Positions 9,377 through 21,200 of a stretch of DNA of 64,000 bases are shown piece by piece. Numbering within the stretch: position 1 is the stretch's first letter; each line of letters starts with the position of its first letter. This DNA is from Thereva unica (lineage: Eukaryota; Arthropoda; Insecta; Diptera; Therevidae), in contig OX465283.1 in assembly GCA_949987705.1 (NCBI GenBank), positions 91,437,813 to 91,501,812 of the forward strand, in the 5' to 3' direction. The translations under genes were made by a program, and so were the position numbers. Under the pieces are notes generated by a model. The model searched no databases. It had not been told where the DNA came from and saw nothing but the letters and a program-made list of their open reading frames with translations.

Positions 9377-12300
9377 GCTGTCATCATCCCCCCTATCAAA
9401 CAACTGCAGCGCAGTGGCAACAGCCTTGTCATCGATGGAAAGATTGGAGCAGAAAAATGCACAATAACTGTAGATACTGGTGCTTCTAAATCGGTCATCC
9501 GGGCTGACATGGTCGGTAATAATTGGCTGAAAGACGCACGCCAATACAGACTGAAAACTGCAACAGGAGAGCCAGTACGATTACACGGAGAAATTATGTT
9601 GGATGTGGTTCTCGCAGACATTGGATTTTCGCATTCGTTCCTGGTAGCTGATATAACAGACGAGTGTATTCTAGGGCTGGACTTTAGGAAAGCACATAAA
9701 ATTCTACTGGACATCGGAGAGGAAATACTGAGATATGACTACAAGGAGATTCCAATGGCCACAGGATCCACTTGTTATTCGCAGCTTAAAGTCGTCGTTC
9801 GTGAAGGTACCGTGCTTCCTCCGTGTGCTGAGAAATTGGTACGAGCGATAGTCGAGGGAGATCCTGGGAGCTACCGATTTTACCTTATAGAACCAGAAAA
9901 AACGGAACAAATCAAAAATATAGCAATTGGAAAATGTCTGGTGAGCATCGTCGACAAGAAGGAGGTATTCGTGAGAGTGCTAAATACTAGCGAACGAGAA
10001 AAACGATTGAAGAAGGATACGGTTTTGGGGAAAGGAGAACCGGCAGAACAGATTACATTAGTGGAGTGCGCTAACATCGAAAAGGTTCCAAAACCAAAGC
10101 CAAAGGCCACGAAATTAGTAAACGCAGTGCTCTCTGTTCAATATCCCCTCCTTGATATTGAGTAAAAATGCCAGTTCAATTAACTCGTCTGCTTGAAACA
10201 CATTTCTTGAAATAAGAACGTTTTTTTAAAATTTTATATTCTTTTTATTAAAAATTAACTCAACTTTAACAATAACAGAATATGGTATCTTTTGATACTC
10301 TGTATCTTCAATTCGAATTGAAACCACAAGTGTTATACACCTAACAGAATGCAGATTGGTAATTCCCAACCCGCAAGCTAAACCCTATTTGTGATCCTCA
10401 AGTTGAATTGGTATGCAAATAAAGTGAGGGTTTAATCCTAACGAAGCGCAGTTTGGTAATTCCCAACCTGCGATCTAACCCTATATGTGGTAAATATCCA
10501 CTGGCTCTTACTAATTTCTCTGATAATTCCCAGTTAAGTAATGAGCAATTTTCATTATTTGTATCGGCTATTTATAGTAAGCAAGCTTAAACGCCTTGCT
10601 TTCTATGTTTTTTATTGCCAAAAGCTTTTTAAGCTCTATTCTACTTGTTGCCTGTAAACTTAATCATGCCACACCTGACACTTTGTACAATTTGTACTAA
10701 ATACTTGTATTATTTTGCCATCCAAGTTGGCTGTCAGTTTGACGTAAGTTTAATAAATTATTTGTTGTATATCCATTTGACGTAAATTTGATACATTATT
10801 TGTTGCATTTAATTTCTTTCTTTTTAGGCAACAAATCCTGTTGTGTAGCTGCGCCACAACACTCTCAACTAGTTGTCTTGAACAAAAACAGTATCTCCAG
10901 GCAAGAAAATTAGTAGAGGATTTCAGTGATATCTTCGCCATGAGAGATGATGACTTTGGAAAAACGAACGTCGTTCAACACAGGATCGGTACCAAAGATA
11001 TCCAGCCCAACTGAAACTCAGTCCTAAAAAGTGCGTACTGTTCAGAGGCCAAGTCAACTATCTCGGACATGTGGTTTCATCCAATGGAGTTCAAACATCC
11101 TGAGAAAATAACAGCGGTTAAGAATTGGCCCACACCGAAGGATAAACATGAACTTCGAAGCTTTTTGGGACTTGCCACCTATTATAGGCGTTTTGTCAGG
11201 AATTTTGCCGACATAGCTAAGGAATTACATAAGCTGACAGAAAAAGGAAAACCATTTATCTGGACAGAAAAGTGCGAGGAAAGTTTCAACACACTAAAAC
11301 GAGGACTTTGCCAAGCACCAATATTCACATACCCGAAGCCAGGCGAAAGATTCATATTGGACACAGACGCGAGTAATGTTGGGATTGGTGCAGTGCTATC
11401 ACAAAACTTCGAAGGACAGGAAAAGGTCATAGCTTATTACAGTAGAGCGCTGTCAAAATCGGAGCGGAATTACTGTGTCACAAGAAGGGAACTATTGGCA
11501 ATCGTGGACCCAACTAAAAACTTTCACAAGTATCTCTAAGGGCAAAACTTCATCCTTCGAACGGATCATGCAGCATTAAAATGGCTGATGCAATTCAAAA
11601 ATCCTGAAGGACAAGTGGCAAGATGGATCGAGAGACTTCAGTCTTACGACTTCAATATAGGCCACAGAAATGGAAGGAACCATGGAAATGCAGATGCACT
11701 CTCCCAGTGACCATGCGTACCAAACTGCAAACATTGTGGACGTATCGAGGAAAAGTGTCAAAGGACGACAGTCGAGCCAATGACAGGATGGGACGACCAG
11801 GGACTCCGAGACGCCCAACGCGACGACCCGGATGTTTCTTCAATCCTGACATGGAAGGAATACGAGGAAAAGCCTGAATGGAAGGACATTGCAGAGAGGA
11901 GCGAGACCCTGAAGAGATATTGGGCCAAATGGGATTCCTTGCACATTGAGCGAGGAGTATTAAAGCGCAAATGGGAAACCGCTGACGGTACCTCTCATCG
12001 AATGCAGCTATTAGTCCCTCGCATTAGATTAAGAGATATTCTCGAGGAGTGTCATAATGGCGCATCAGGAGGACATCTGGGAGTCAATAAAACTTTGGCA
12101 GAAATAAGAGATAGATTCTATTAGCTTCACATGCGAGACGATGTGGGAGACTGGTGCCGTAAATGCACAACTTGTGCCAGCAGCAAGGGCCCTCGAGTAA
12201 GAACAAATGGAGAAATGCAGCAATACAACGTGGGAGCCCCATTTGAAAGAATCCCAATCGATGTGGCGGGACCTTTTCCGGTGTCTGACCGAGGAAATCG

Positions 12301-13120
12301 TTACATTTTGGTGGTCATGGACTACTTCAGTAAGTGGCCCGAAGCATATGCCATTCCAAATCAGGAAGCAATCACTGTTGCAGAGGAATTAGTGAACAAT
12401 TGGATCTGCAGATTTGGTGTTCCTCATGAGCTTCACTCTGACCATGGGAGAAACTTTGAATCTCAAGTTTTCCAAGAAGTATGTAAGATTCTCAGGGTGA
12501 AGAAGACCAGGACGACGCCCGTTCATCCCCAGTCCGATGGAATGGTAGAACGATTCAACAGGACAATGCTGGAACACCTAAGGAAAGTTGTTAGTGAGCA
12601 CCAGCATGACTGGGACAGTTACATCCCTATATTTCTAATGGCATATCGGACAGCGGTTCATAATTCCACAGGACAAACCCCTTGTAGTGTGATTTTTGGA
12701 AGACAAATCCGGCTGCCAAGCGACTTGAAATTTGGGACACCTGTTGAAAGGAACGAGTCTACTGGCGGTTATACAGGTGAACTTCGTGATCGACTCGCAG
12801 ATATCCATCAGCTTGCAAGGAAGAATCTTAAGATAGCCAGTGACATGATGAAAACTAGGTACGACCTCCGAGCAAACTGTAGCGGATACCAGGAAGGTGA
12901 CCTCGTTTGGCTGTTCAATCCTCGACGACGAAAAGGCAAGTCTCCGAAACTTCAGCGCTAGTGGGAGGGGCCCTATAAAATCCTAACATGGATCAACGAC
13001 GTTGTCTACAGGATTCAACAACGACCCAAAGCCAAGAAGAAGATTGTGCACATAGACAGGCTGTGCCCATATCATCAGCCGGATCCAGGATGGACAACTG
13101 TTCGGGACGAACAGTCCTAA
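9341..13120 (+). pseudogene. pol: Gypsy-A pol: protease, RNase H and integrase, RT core deleted
   Basis: The aspartic protease (DTGAS near 9476) reads to 10134, where a solo LTR is inserted. After it the frame resumes, but about 540 bases present in Gypsy-C (62876-63416, including the YLDD active site) are missing; the junction near 11003 lies at a shared CAGCC. A 2-bp deletion near 11097 is a further frameshift. RNase H (LDTDASNVGIG, RRELLAIV, RTDHAALKW) and integrase follow, with HHCC zinc finger (HLGVNKT to CRKCTTC) and DDE residues in IDVAGPF, HSDHGRNF and VERFNR. In-frame stops are at 11537, 11708, 12122 and 12959. The C-terminus after 12961 reads WEGPYKIL to DEQS and ends at 13118-13120. 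Confidence 0.9.
10135..10861. repeat. Solo LTR of an unidentified retrotransposon in Gypsy-A pol
   Basis: A 727-bp insertion begins TGTTCAAT and ends CACAACA, within CTCTC duplicates at 10130-10134 and 10862-10866. Gypsy-C is uninterrupted here (GTGCTCTCAACTAG), which gives the empty site. TG...CA ends and a 5-bp target duplication without internal coding sequence fit a solo LTR left by LTR-LTR recombination. Its family has no other copy in the window. Confidence 0.85.
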
Positions 13121-13131
13121 GAAGGGGACAA
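13118..13131 (+). promoter_or_regulatory. Gypsy-A polypurine tract
   Basis: TAAGAAGGGGACAA overlaps the pol stop and abuts the 3' LTR start at 13132, the expected position of the plus-strand primer. Confidence 0.75.
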
Positions 13132-13629
13132 TGTGATGATTTATGCGCCATCTGTTTGTCAAAAAGCATAATCAACAATTTTCGGTTGATGTCTGAACTA
13201 ATGACTTATGTACTAAACTAAAATTGGAACGAGGGATAAGTGAAGACAACTTCAAGCTTCTGGACGAAAAGAAACGAACATATCACTAGGCTCTAGAAAA
13301 GGGACGAAAGTTCCAGAAGTTAGATAAAGGTGGAGCTTGGATATAAAAGCGGCTTGCAGGCGCTGAGAGAGTCAGTTTTGATTTGAAAGGCGATAAAAGT
13401 GTTCTAAAGTGAGAACAGTGAAAAGTGGTGATTTAAAAATGAAATATAAAGCGATAGATAGAATTTAATAGTGCGAGTTATTAAATTGAAAGTGATTATA
13501 GTGAATTGTAAGAATTGTGTTTATTTTTAAATTGTGTTTTGGTTTGTAATAAATAAATTTTGTGTGGATAATTAAAAAGTGTATTCCTTAATTAATCCTA
13601 CGAATCCGTTAAGCCGTGAAAACGTAACA
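13132..13629 (+). repeat. Gypsy-A 3' LTR, uninterrupted
   Basis: 498 bp from TGTGATGATT to AACGTAACA. It is the best reference for this LTR subfamily and reveals the two insertions in the 5' copy. ATAT follows at 13630-13633, then the Gypsy-B 5' LTR begins at once. Confidence 0.92.
13306..13349 (+). promoter_or_regulatory. Heat-shock element plus TATA box of the Gypsy-A 3' LTR
   Basis: GAAAGTTCCAGAA (13306-13318) still satisfies GAAnnTTCnnGAA although its spacer differs from the 5' copy. TATAAAAG is at 13342-13349 and TCAGTTTTGA follows as a likely initiator. As a 3' LTR promoter it would read out into Gypsy-B. Confidence 0.72.
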
Positions 13630-13793
13630 ATATTGTGATGTTTTATGCGTCATCTATATAATGACTTTGGTTGTTGTCTGAACTAACGATTAATGTGCTA
13701 ACTAAAATTGGAACGAGCGATAATTGAAGACAACTTCAAGTTTCTCACAAACTTGCCATAAAAAGAACATACCACTAGGAGCTAGAAATTGGG

Positions 13794-14282
13794 GACGGTG
13801 TCACTTTGAGTTCCTTGCCCCGTGTTCCGGAGATGGAGTCGACTTCTAGGCCGGTCTCAGTATCAACCTCTTCGCCCTTAATAGTGGCCAACCCCCCGGT
13901 CACGGCAGCTACAGTTCCCCTACAACCGTGCACCCCTCTGGTTACGATACCGAGACCTTTAGATATCTTTATATCACGATTTTCTCCTGAAACTATGACG
14001 GAGTCTGTCTGTGAATATTTAAGGAAGAAATCTATAGACCCTGGAACTGTCTCCTGCATAAAAGTCAGCAAGGCTTCCAAGCCTGTTGCTTCTTTTGTTT
14101 TGTCTGCACCGCCCGTTATTGCCGAGACTCTTTTAGATCCCGGTTTCTGGCCTGCTGGTGCCCTTACCAAGCTTTTTGTTCCGCGTACCCGTACTCAAGC
14201 GCATCGTGCAAACGCTTCTACTCCGAGCACTATACAGATGCCAAAAAACTCGAGACGCTTTCCCTCTACTACCAGAATGTAA
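13794..14282 (+). CDS. LINE ORF1 C-terminal fragment
   Basis: Truncated at the insertion point and open to a TAA at 14280-14282. After a Ser/Thr/Pro-rich stretch it has LDIFISRFSPETMTESVCEY and, later, WPAGALTKLFVP, matching the RRM-like C-terminal domain of LINE ORF1 proteins that bind the element RNA. No CCHC knuckle remains. Its end overlaps the start of the ORF2 frame. Identification rests on pattern only. Confidence 0.55.
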   Translation, partial: DGVTLSSLPRVPEMESTSRPVSVSTSSPLIVANPPVTAATVPLQPCTPLVTIPRPLDIFISRFSPETMTESVCEYLRKKSIDPGTVSCIKVSKASKPVASFVLSAPPVIAETLLDPGFWPAGALTKLFVPRTRTQAHRANASTPSTIQMPKNSRRFPSTTRM

Positions 14283-17124
14283 GAGGGACTAGGTCAAAAA
14301 CTAACGACATCCTTCAGGCATCGATGGCTAGTGGGTTCGATGTCATAGCATTTACTGAAACCTGGCTTCATGAAGGTATTCTTAATGCGGAACTCTTTGA
14401 TTCCTCTTACCAAGTTTTTCGGAGGGTTCGTTACACTGACTCGGATGCTCGTGGAGGTGGCGTACTTCTTGCTTGTAGTAGCCATCTGTCTTGTAATCCA
14501 ATTTCTCTTCCTAGTTTTTCTATCCACCTTGACATTGAGCTTGTCGCTCTTAAAATTACCTTATCAAAAATTAATCTCTTTCTGCTGTGCTGCTATATCC
14601 CACCAGATATGTTAAGCACTCTTGACGATAGAGGTAAAAATCTCTATGATATTCTCATCTCTGGTGTTGATTATATCTCGAGTATGATGGACACTGGCGA
14701 TGAATTACTTCTCCTTGGAGACTTTAATTTACCCAATATTCAGTGGGTAACGGATGTAGATGACGATAACTACCTTCCTGAAGGCAACCTGAATTCCAAG
14801 GAATCCTGTTTTCTTAATTCCTTATTCTCACCTGGCTTGAATCAAATGAGCGGTGTATCTAACGTTTTGGGGAGGCAGTTAGATCTTGTATTCTTTACTG
14901 ACGCAGTCAATATGACTGTCGAACTCAGTCCAACAGTCATGACGTTTGGTGACAGTTACCATCCTCCGCTTCTGCTTAATTATTGCTTCAATTCAGAGAA
15001 TAAGCCTTGTCCGGAGGAGGTAACCCATTCCTTTAACTTTAGAAAGGCTAACTTTGGGGAGCTGTCATCTAAGCTTGCCTCGATCGATTTTAACAGTTTG
15101 CTTTCCGCAAATGAGCTGGATGACGACGTGGCACTGTTTTATAACGTACTATACGAGGCCCTCGTTTCTTGCGTACCTTATGAGCCCCAAAAACTGCCCA
15201 GTTCTTCTCCATCTTGGTTTAATAATGAACTCAGGCATTTAAAAAATCAGAAGAATAGACTTTGGAAAACCTATTTAAAGAGAAAGGACTCTCCTAGTCG
15301 CAATTCATTTATCAATTGCTATAACAGATTTCGTTCACTCTCTTTTACTCTGTATCGTGAACACCTTAGCAGCATGAGTGATAAAGTGTTTACTGATCCT
15401 AGGAACTTCTTTAAATTTGTTAACTCTAAGAAAAAAGTTGATAACTACCCTAATACTATGCAGCACACGAACTGGTCTAGTTCTGAGTCACTTGCGATTT
15501 GCAACATGTTTGCATCATTCTTTCATCAATCTTTTTTACCTTCTGACTTTCAGCCTAATGACAATCATTTTCGTCACATTAACCCTAACCGAGAGCCTCA
15601 TTTTTTACCTCTTCAATTACCCTTGCTGATATCGTGAAACATATTGATGAACTCCCTTTCGACTTCACTTCGGGCCCTGACGGTATTCCACCTGCTGTCC
15701 TGAAGTCCTGTGCGGAGGTTCTCCAGTCTCCACTGAAAACCCTGTTTCAGAAATCCCTGGATAAAGGGTGCTTCCCTACGCTTTGGAAGAATTCGTTTAT
15801 AATTCCTATTCGCAAAAACGAAATATCGAATTATAGACCAATTGCGAAGTTGTCTGTTATACCGAAGCTTTTCGAATCAATTATCTATTCTGCGATCGCT
15901 CCGATCTGCAAGAGGCTTGTCTCAACGAATCAACATGGTTTTCTTGCAGGTCGTTCCACTACCACCAATCTTCTTGAGTTCACTTCTCATGCTGTCGAGG
16001 GCTTCGTTTCTGGTTGTCAAACTGATTGCGTTTACACTGATTTTAGCAAGGCATTTGACAAGCTCTCCCATTCTATTATAATTCTCAAATTAAGAAGGCT
16101 TGGCTTTCCGCAAGCACTTCTGGTGTGGTTCCAGTCTTACTTAGCTGACCGGACCTACCAAGTTCTTTTTCGAGGATCCAAATCAGTACCCATTGAAGCA
16201 TCATCCGGTGTCCCTCAAGGAAGTCATCTTGGCCCGCTTCTCTTCATTTTATCAATTGATGACATTGTTTCCTTGTTAAGACACTGTAGAATATTGATTT
16301 ACGCTGATGACATCAAGTTATACCGTCACATTAAGAGTATTGAGGATTGCAAACTTTTGCAAGCTGATCTTGACACCTTTTACTCTTGGTGTACTTATAA
16401 CAACCTGGTTCTTAATATTAGTAAATGCGAAGTCATGACTTTTAGTAGGAAACGTGATCCTATAATTTTTAACTACACCTTTCTTAATGAAGGTGTCCCT
16501 CGTGTAAACTTTGTTAAAGATCTCGGGATTAGATTTGATAGTAAGCTGGATTTTTCCACTCACATCAACTATATCTCTTCTAGAGGTAGTTTAGTCCTGG
16601 GTTTTATAAAAAGGTGGTCCAGAGAATTTAACAACCCCTTGATTACTAAACACCTTTATATTTCTCTTGTCAGACCATTACTCGAATATGCGTCCCAGGT
16701 TTGGTCTCCTCACTACTCTGTGCATGTTAGAACTATTGAATCGGTCCAACGAAGGTTCGTTCGATTCGCACTGAATCATCTTCCTTGGGAAAACCCATTA
16801 GTTCTTCCATCTTATGAATCTCGGCTTAAGTTACTTAACTTAAGCTCTCTACACAAGCGCCGTGAGGTGGCCGATGTTGTTTTTGTTCATCAGCTCCTTA
16901 ATGGAAAGGTTGACTCAGGTTTTCTAGATCACCGTGCATCGTTTAGAGTGAGTCGTTACAACCTAAGAGGACCACCTCTCTTACAAATCAACTCTTCTAA
17001 TACGAATTACGGCAGATTCGAACCTGTCAATCGCATGTTCATTAACGTGAACAACAATATTCATGTGTTTGACGTGAGTATTGGTAAAGATGCCCTTAAA
17101 AGGAGTCTTTTCAATCTGACGTGA
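14213..17124 (+). pseudogene. LINE ORF2: endonuclease and reverse transcriptase, one frameshift
   Basis: The frame is open upstream of the first ATG at 14324 and carries the AP-endonuclease: YYQNVRGTRSKT, ITFTETW-like FTETWLH, LLGDFNLPN, and a degenerate C-terminal block (GDSYHPPLLL). The frame shifts near 15634. RT follows: SGPDGIPPAVLK, NYRPIAKLS, YTDFSKAFD (near 16040) with the first catalytic Asp, SGVPQGSHLGPLLF and YADD at 16299-16310. The C-terminal region has RPLLEYASQVWSP and ends at 17124. Apart from the frameshift it is close to intact. Clade placement between CR1 and Jockey is uncertain. Confidence 0.85.
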
Positions 17125-17310
17125 TTACGTACATTTTATGTTGTCTGGTGGGTTACATGTTGGATGCCCTTACTTTTTATTTTAATCTATGTTCAATCTC
17201 TACTAATATTTACTAATATTTTATGTTTGCATGTCTCAGCTGAGCCACGGCAGTGGTAAATATTTCTCAGCCCTGCTGGGAAGTGTGCCTTCTGTGTTAG
17301 AAGGGAAACT

Positions 17311-17368
17311 CTATATATGTATATATATATGTATATATATATATGTATGTATGTGTATGCATATATAG
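17311..17368. repeat. TATATG-type microsatellite in a LINE 3' UTR
   Basis: Runs of TA interrupted by TG and CATA between the ORF2 stop and the terminal A-run. Confidence 0.8.
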
Positions 17369-17440
17369 ATTTTCATGCTTAGCTGAAAAGTGCGCCTTCT
17401 GTGCTAGAAGGGTTAACTCTTGCTATAAAAAAAAATGGCC

Positions 17441-17484
17441 GAAGGTTCCAGAAGCTAGATAAAGGTGGAGCTTGGATATAAAAG
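17441..17484 (+). promoter_or_regulatory. Heat-shock element plus TATA box of the Gypsy-B 5' LTR
   Basis: GAAGGTTCCAGAA (17441-17453) is a perfect three-unit heat-shock site, 23 bp before TATAAAAG (17477-17484). The LINE insertion ends only a few bases upstream, so everything distal to the site has been moved 3.6 kb away. Confidence 0.72.
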
Positions 17485-17744
17485 CGACTTGCGGGCGCTA
17501 AAGTGTCAGTTTTGATTTGAACGGCGATGAAAGGGTTCTAAAGTGAGAAAAGTGAAAAGTGGTGATTTAAAAGTGAATTATAAAGGATAGATAGAATTTA
17601 ATAGTGCGAGATATTAAGCTGAAAGTGATTGTGTTTGTAATTGTGAATTGTGTTCTAATTAAATTGTGCTTTGGTTTGTATTAAATAAATTTTTGGCTAG
17701 ATAAATAAAAAGTGTATTCCGTTAAGCCTTAAAAACGTAACAAT

Positions 17745-17761
17745 TGGTTTCGGAAGTGGGA
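17745..17761 (+). promoter_or_regulatory. Gypsy-B primer-binding site, mutated
   Basis: TGGTTTCGGAAGTGGGA differs from the A and C site (TGGTGTCAGAAGTGGGA) at two positions, consistent with decay. Confidence 0.7.
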
Positions 17762-17802
17762 TTAATTAATAGCATGTACACACCGACTTGGTTACTACTA
17801 TT

Positions 17803-18124
17803 GGGCTGGCATACACGGATCATAACGTCAAGACTAAAAAACCGGTTTTTAGGACAGAGGGGCAGAAGGAAGAGAGAAATTTGTTGTAACTTGTTCAACA
17901 GAAATTTTTGGCGTGAGAACTAACATATGCATAAATGTATCTTCTTCTTCTTTGTGTCTGATATTGACATATCTCTTTGTTATTCGCGTTCGAGGTGTGC
18001 ACACATTGATATTCCGTGTAGGGATAATAAAGTTACTCTCGGTAAAATAAATAACCATGTACGCTGAGAGTATCATAAAACCCGTTTTTTTAGTGTTGAT
18101 ATTACGATTCGTGTATGCCAGCCC
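17803..18124. mobile_element. 322-bp TIR MITE with ATT target duplication
   Basis: GGGCTGGCATACACG at 17803 is matched in reverse by CGTGTATGCCAGCCC at 18124 (one or two mismatches), and the inverted arms extend to roughly 45 bases. ATT is present on both sides (17800-17802 and 18125-18127). The interior has no transposase. Confidence 0.75.
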
Positions 18125-18236
18125 ATTGAGATGGTTTCAAGCGCTAACCATAATAATTTAGATGGTTTGTGCATGGTTTGCCGTACATATTCAAACCAAG
18201 CAAGAATTGCAAACCAAGCAAAATTTCAATGGTTAA

Positions 18237-21200
18237 AGCCTAGTATCCTGTTCGTGCGGAATTCAGACTCCCCTTTAAAATGCATGTTAAAAAAGTGTGC
18301 GGAATTCAGGTTAGAGTACGGTCTGAATTCCGTCCACAAAGTTTAGTATCCTGTTCTTGCGGAATTCAGACCTGTAAATGAGCTTTGTACTCTAGAAAAT
18401 AGATGGCTTTTTGAAGTAAAACTTCTTTAGGGACGTTTGCTTAAAAAAATTTACATGAGAGTGAATCAATTTCATTCATGTAACGCTCTCACACATGAAA
18501 AATCGTCAGAACTTTCGTATAACGATGGGAAAGGGTACAAGAGACGAAGAAACTCGGGGCTGTGTATGCAACAGCTAAAATACACTCTGCCTTACTGCAT
18601 AGATTTTCTGGCATGTTAGCTACGTTGTCGCCCGGACTTTGCTTTATCTCATTATAGGAATACAAATTCACCATTCTGTAGAGGTGAATTATTTCAGATT
18701 TTTCTTGTGGTTTGGTCACGGGCCGGGCTGACATGTTGGAAGCGGCATATACGAGAAGAATTTTCGGCGGTGGTTTGGGTGCTTAGAATACCAAAAGGGA
18801 GTGGTGAATTAAATGTGTGAGGTGCTGTTGTTTAAAATTGGCACCCACTTCCCCTTTGGTGAGATGTGCTGGACCTTTCCCCTTTTTAAAATACAATTTT
18901 TTTAACTTGCACAAATCGACGAATCGTTTATGTCAAAACATTACACTGTTGTGAAAACCGTTCCTGATATGTTTTTTGGGTCGCTGATTACGAAAATCAG
19001 GGTCCCACTGTCTTAAAATATGGATGTCACCTTTGTTTTCGCGATAATTTTAATTATAATCAAAAACAATCTAATAAAATACATTTTTTGCAACATAATA
19101 TTCAAAAGTGGTTGATTTATAAAAAAGCAAATTTTATGATAAGGGATAATAGTAAAGTGAAACTATCTCTACATCGACTGAAAATATATGTAAAGGTTTG
19201 TAAAAAATGTTTTTTCAACTTTATGCTTCGAATTCGGTTTAATCAGCCAAAATAAATTATTTTCGACTACGCATAGAAAGAAGAATTTGAAAAAAGGTTG
19301 ATTGCATAAATCTTTTTGCTCCCTTTAAAATTAATTGGCTCCTTAAAAGATTGTATGTGACGAAGTAATCAGGTAATTGGCTAGGTGGCCATAAAGGGTG
19401 CCAATACCATACTCAAGTAGACTGGCTCTCGTTCGCGTAGGTAAAGCTTCATTGTATGTGGTTGGCGGACTGCTTGGTAAAACAATACTTGGATTTGGAA
19501 TAGTCTATGCCGATGCGGATGCAATTATAAATGATCATGAATGTAGCGGGAGCGGAGCATGCATACAGCTGGTGACATATCCAAGCGTACATGCGTTCAA
19601 TTCGTTGATAAATAATATAGAAGTGTGTGTATTCAAATGCGGCCTGACGGAATGTTCCATGAATGGAATGCATGCCACGCAAAGGTCGGACTACTTTTAA
19701 CTTTTTCTGTAATGCCGCATTCGAAATAGCACACACAAGTATGCACAACAAACACATGCACCTTGCATGCACTCGTTACTTAGATTTTCGGGCTATGTGT
19801 GAAAGCCGGGACGGAAAAAACCATGCAATTTTATGAACCTCTGAATGTAATGCATGTACGCTTGCATATGTCAGCAGCTTACTTCCATGAGGCGAATGTT
19901 TAGATTTTCGTGCCTGTTCCGGTAGTATCCATGCCTGTGGCGGAAGCGTGCATACCCGTGTGGGATGCGCACTTATATGCTATACGTACTAGGTGCACCG
20001 TGTATGCTTTTAAGAAAATTAGCCAATAAAAATTATTTTTACGCGGTTACTTTTATGTTTTAATGTAAATAGGAATTCATAAATATTGATATTTTCAAAT
20101 AGAATTTGTATCAAGTCCGTCAGTAGATTCGTCACTATTCTTCCTGCATCTGTCGTTGGCCTGAATTTTCTCAAGCGTATTATAGATCCGACAGACTTTC
20201 CACTATATCTATTGCATATTACTAGCCGTTGGGCACAAAATTTTTACTTCTAAAGTGTGGTCTTAAGCACACTCATTTTTTTTTTCTGAGTGGAGACTTT
20301 TCATTTCATTTTCCGCAGGATTTTTAGCTTCAAGAAATGTATTTACTATTTTCATGAGCGGAAATTTTGACATTTACTTTTCGGAGGCTACGAGATTGAA
20401 AAATGAAACTTTAACAAATGTTCGCGTCAAATAAAAATTATTTAAGCCTAGTATCCTGTTCATGCGGAATTCCGCTATGTAGAGAATCCATATAACTAGT
20501 CTGAATTCCGCTTAGCTGGGAGAGTTATGTAGACAATATAGACCTGACAGTTGGACTATTTGAAAATGCTTCTGGAGTGTTATGACAAGATCAGAAAATT
20601 GCTTGCTTATCGGGTAAATCCATTATTTGGAAAAAAGAAGATTGAAAGAGAACTTTATCAAAGATGCATGTTCCATACATAAATACAGCTAAAACATTAT
20701 ACATTAAGAGAGAGTGAAAAGAATCAAGAAAAGATTTTTCATTTAAAATGTAAAAAACACATAACAATTAAATAATTTTGATTTGACGCGAACGTCTGTT
20801 TTATATTTTTCGGTCTCGTATGCCTCTGAAAAGTAAACGTCAAAGTTTCCGCTCATGAAATAGTAAATCCATTTCGTGAAGCTAAGTATCCTGCGGAAAA
20901 TGAAATGAAAAGTCTCCACTCAGACAAACACACCATCTATTTTCTAGAGTACGCTCATTTACGGGTCGGAATTCCGCAAGAACAGGATACTAAACTTTAA
21001 GGACGGAATTCAGACCGTCCTCTAACCGGAATTCCGCACACTTTTTTTACATGCATTTTAAAGGGGAGTCTGAATTCCGCACGAACAGGATACTAGGCTT
21101 TAATTGTAATGTGTTTTTTACATTTTAAATGCAAAGTTTTTTCTTGATTAATTTATAATGTTTTAGCTATTCAAATTTATAAGAACATGTACATATCTCT

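Larger units (their letters stand above)
176..13629 (+). mobile_element. Gypsy-A LTR retrotransposon, defective and carrying nested insertions
   Basis: The element runs from a TGTGATG 5' LTR start to a GTAACA 3' LTR end and is flanked by ATAT at 172-175 and 13630-13633. Internal order is LTR, primer-binding site, gag, protease, (deleted RT), RNase H, integrase, polypurine tract, LTR, as in Ty3/Gypsy (Metaviridae). Insertions inside it are the 264-4262 TIR/LINE block, the 4283-4773 MITE, the 5801-8252 RTE LINE and the 10135-10861 solo LTR. Several stops, frameshifts and loss of the RT core show that it cannot move by itself. Gypsy-C at 59899 is a closely similar copy and served as the reference for locating breaks. 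Confidence 0.93.
13793..17435 (+). mobile_element. CR1/Jockey-group LINE, 5'-truncated, in the Gypsy-B 5' LTR
   Basis: The LINE interrupts the LTR between GCTAGAAATTGG and ATGGCCGAAGG; the undisturbed LTR reads CTAGAAAATGGACGAAGG, so a short AAATTGG/AAAATGG target duplication is likely. It contains the C-terminal half of ORF1, an ORF2 with one frameshift, a 3' UTR with TATATG repeats (17311-17368) and an A-run at its end. Confidence 0.85.
13634..17742 (+). repeat. Gypsy-B 5' LTR, split by a LINE
   Basis: 13634-13792 and 17436-17742 join to match the uninterrupted 3' LTR at 47053-47556. The TATA box and the terminal AACGTAACA lie in the second part. Confidence 0.9.

Noticed and set aside
19398..19700. 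100-codon frame in the Gypsy-B leader insertion
   Set aside because: It has no similarity to a known family and a frame of similar length lies opposite, as expected by chance.
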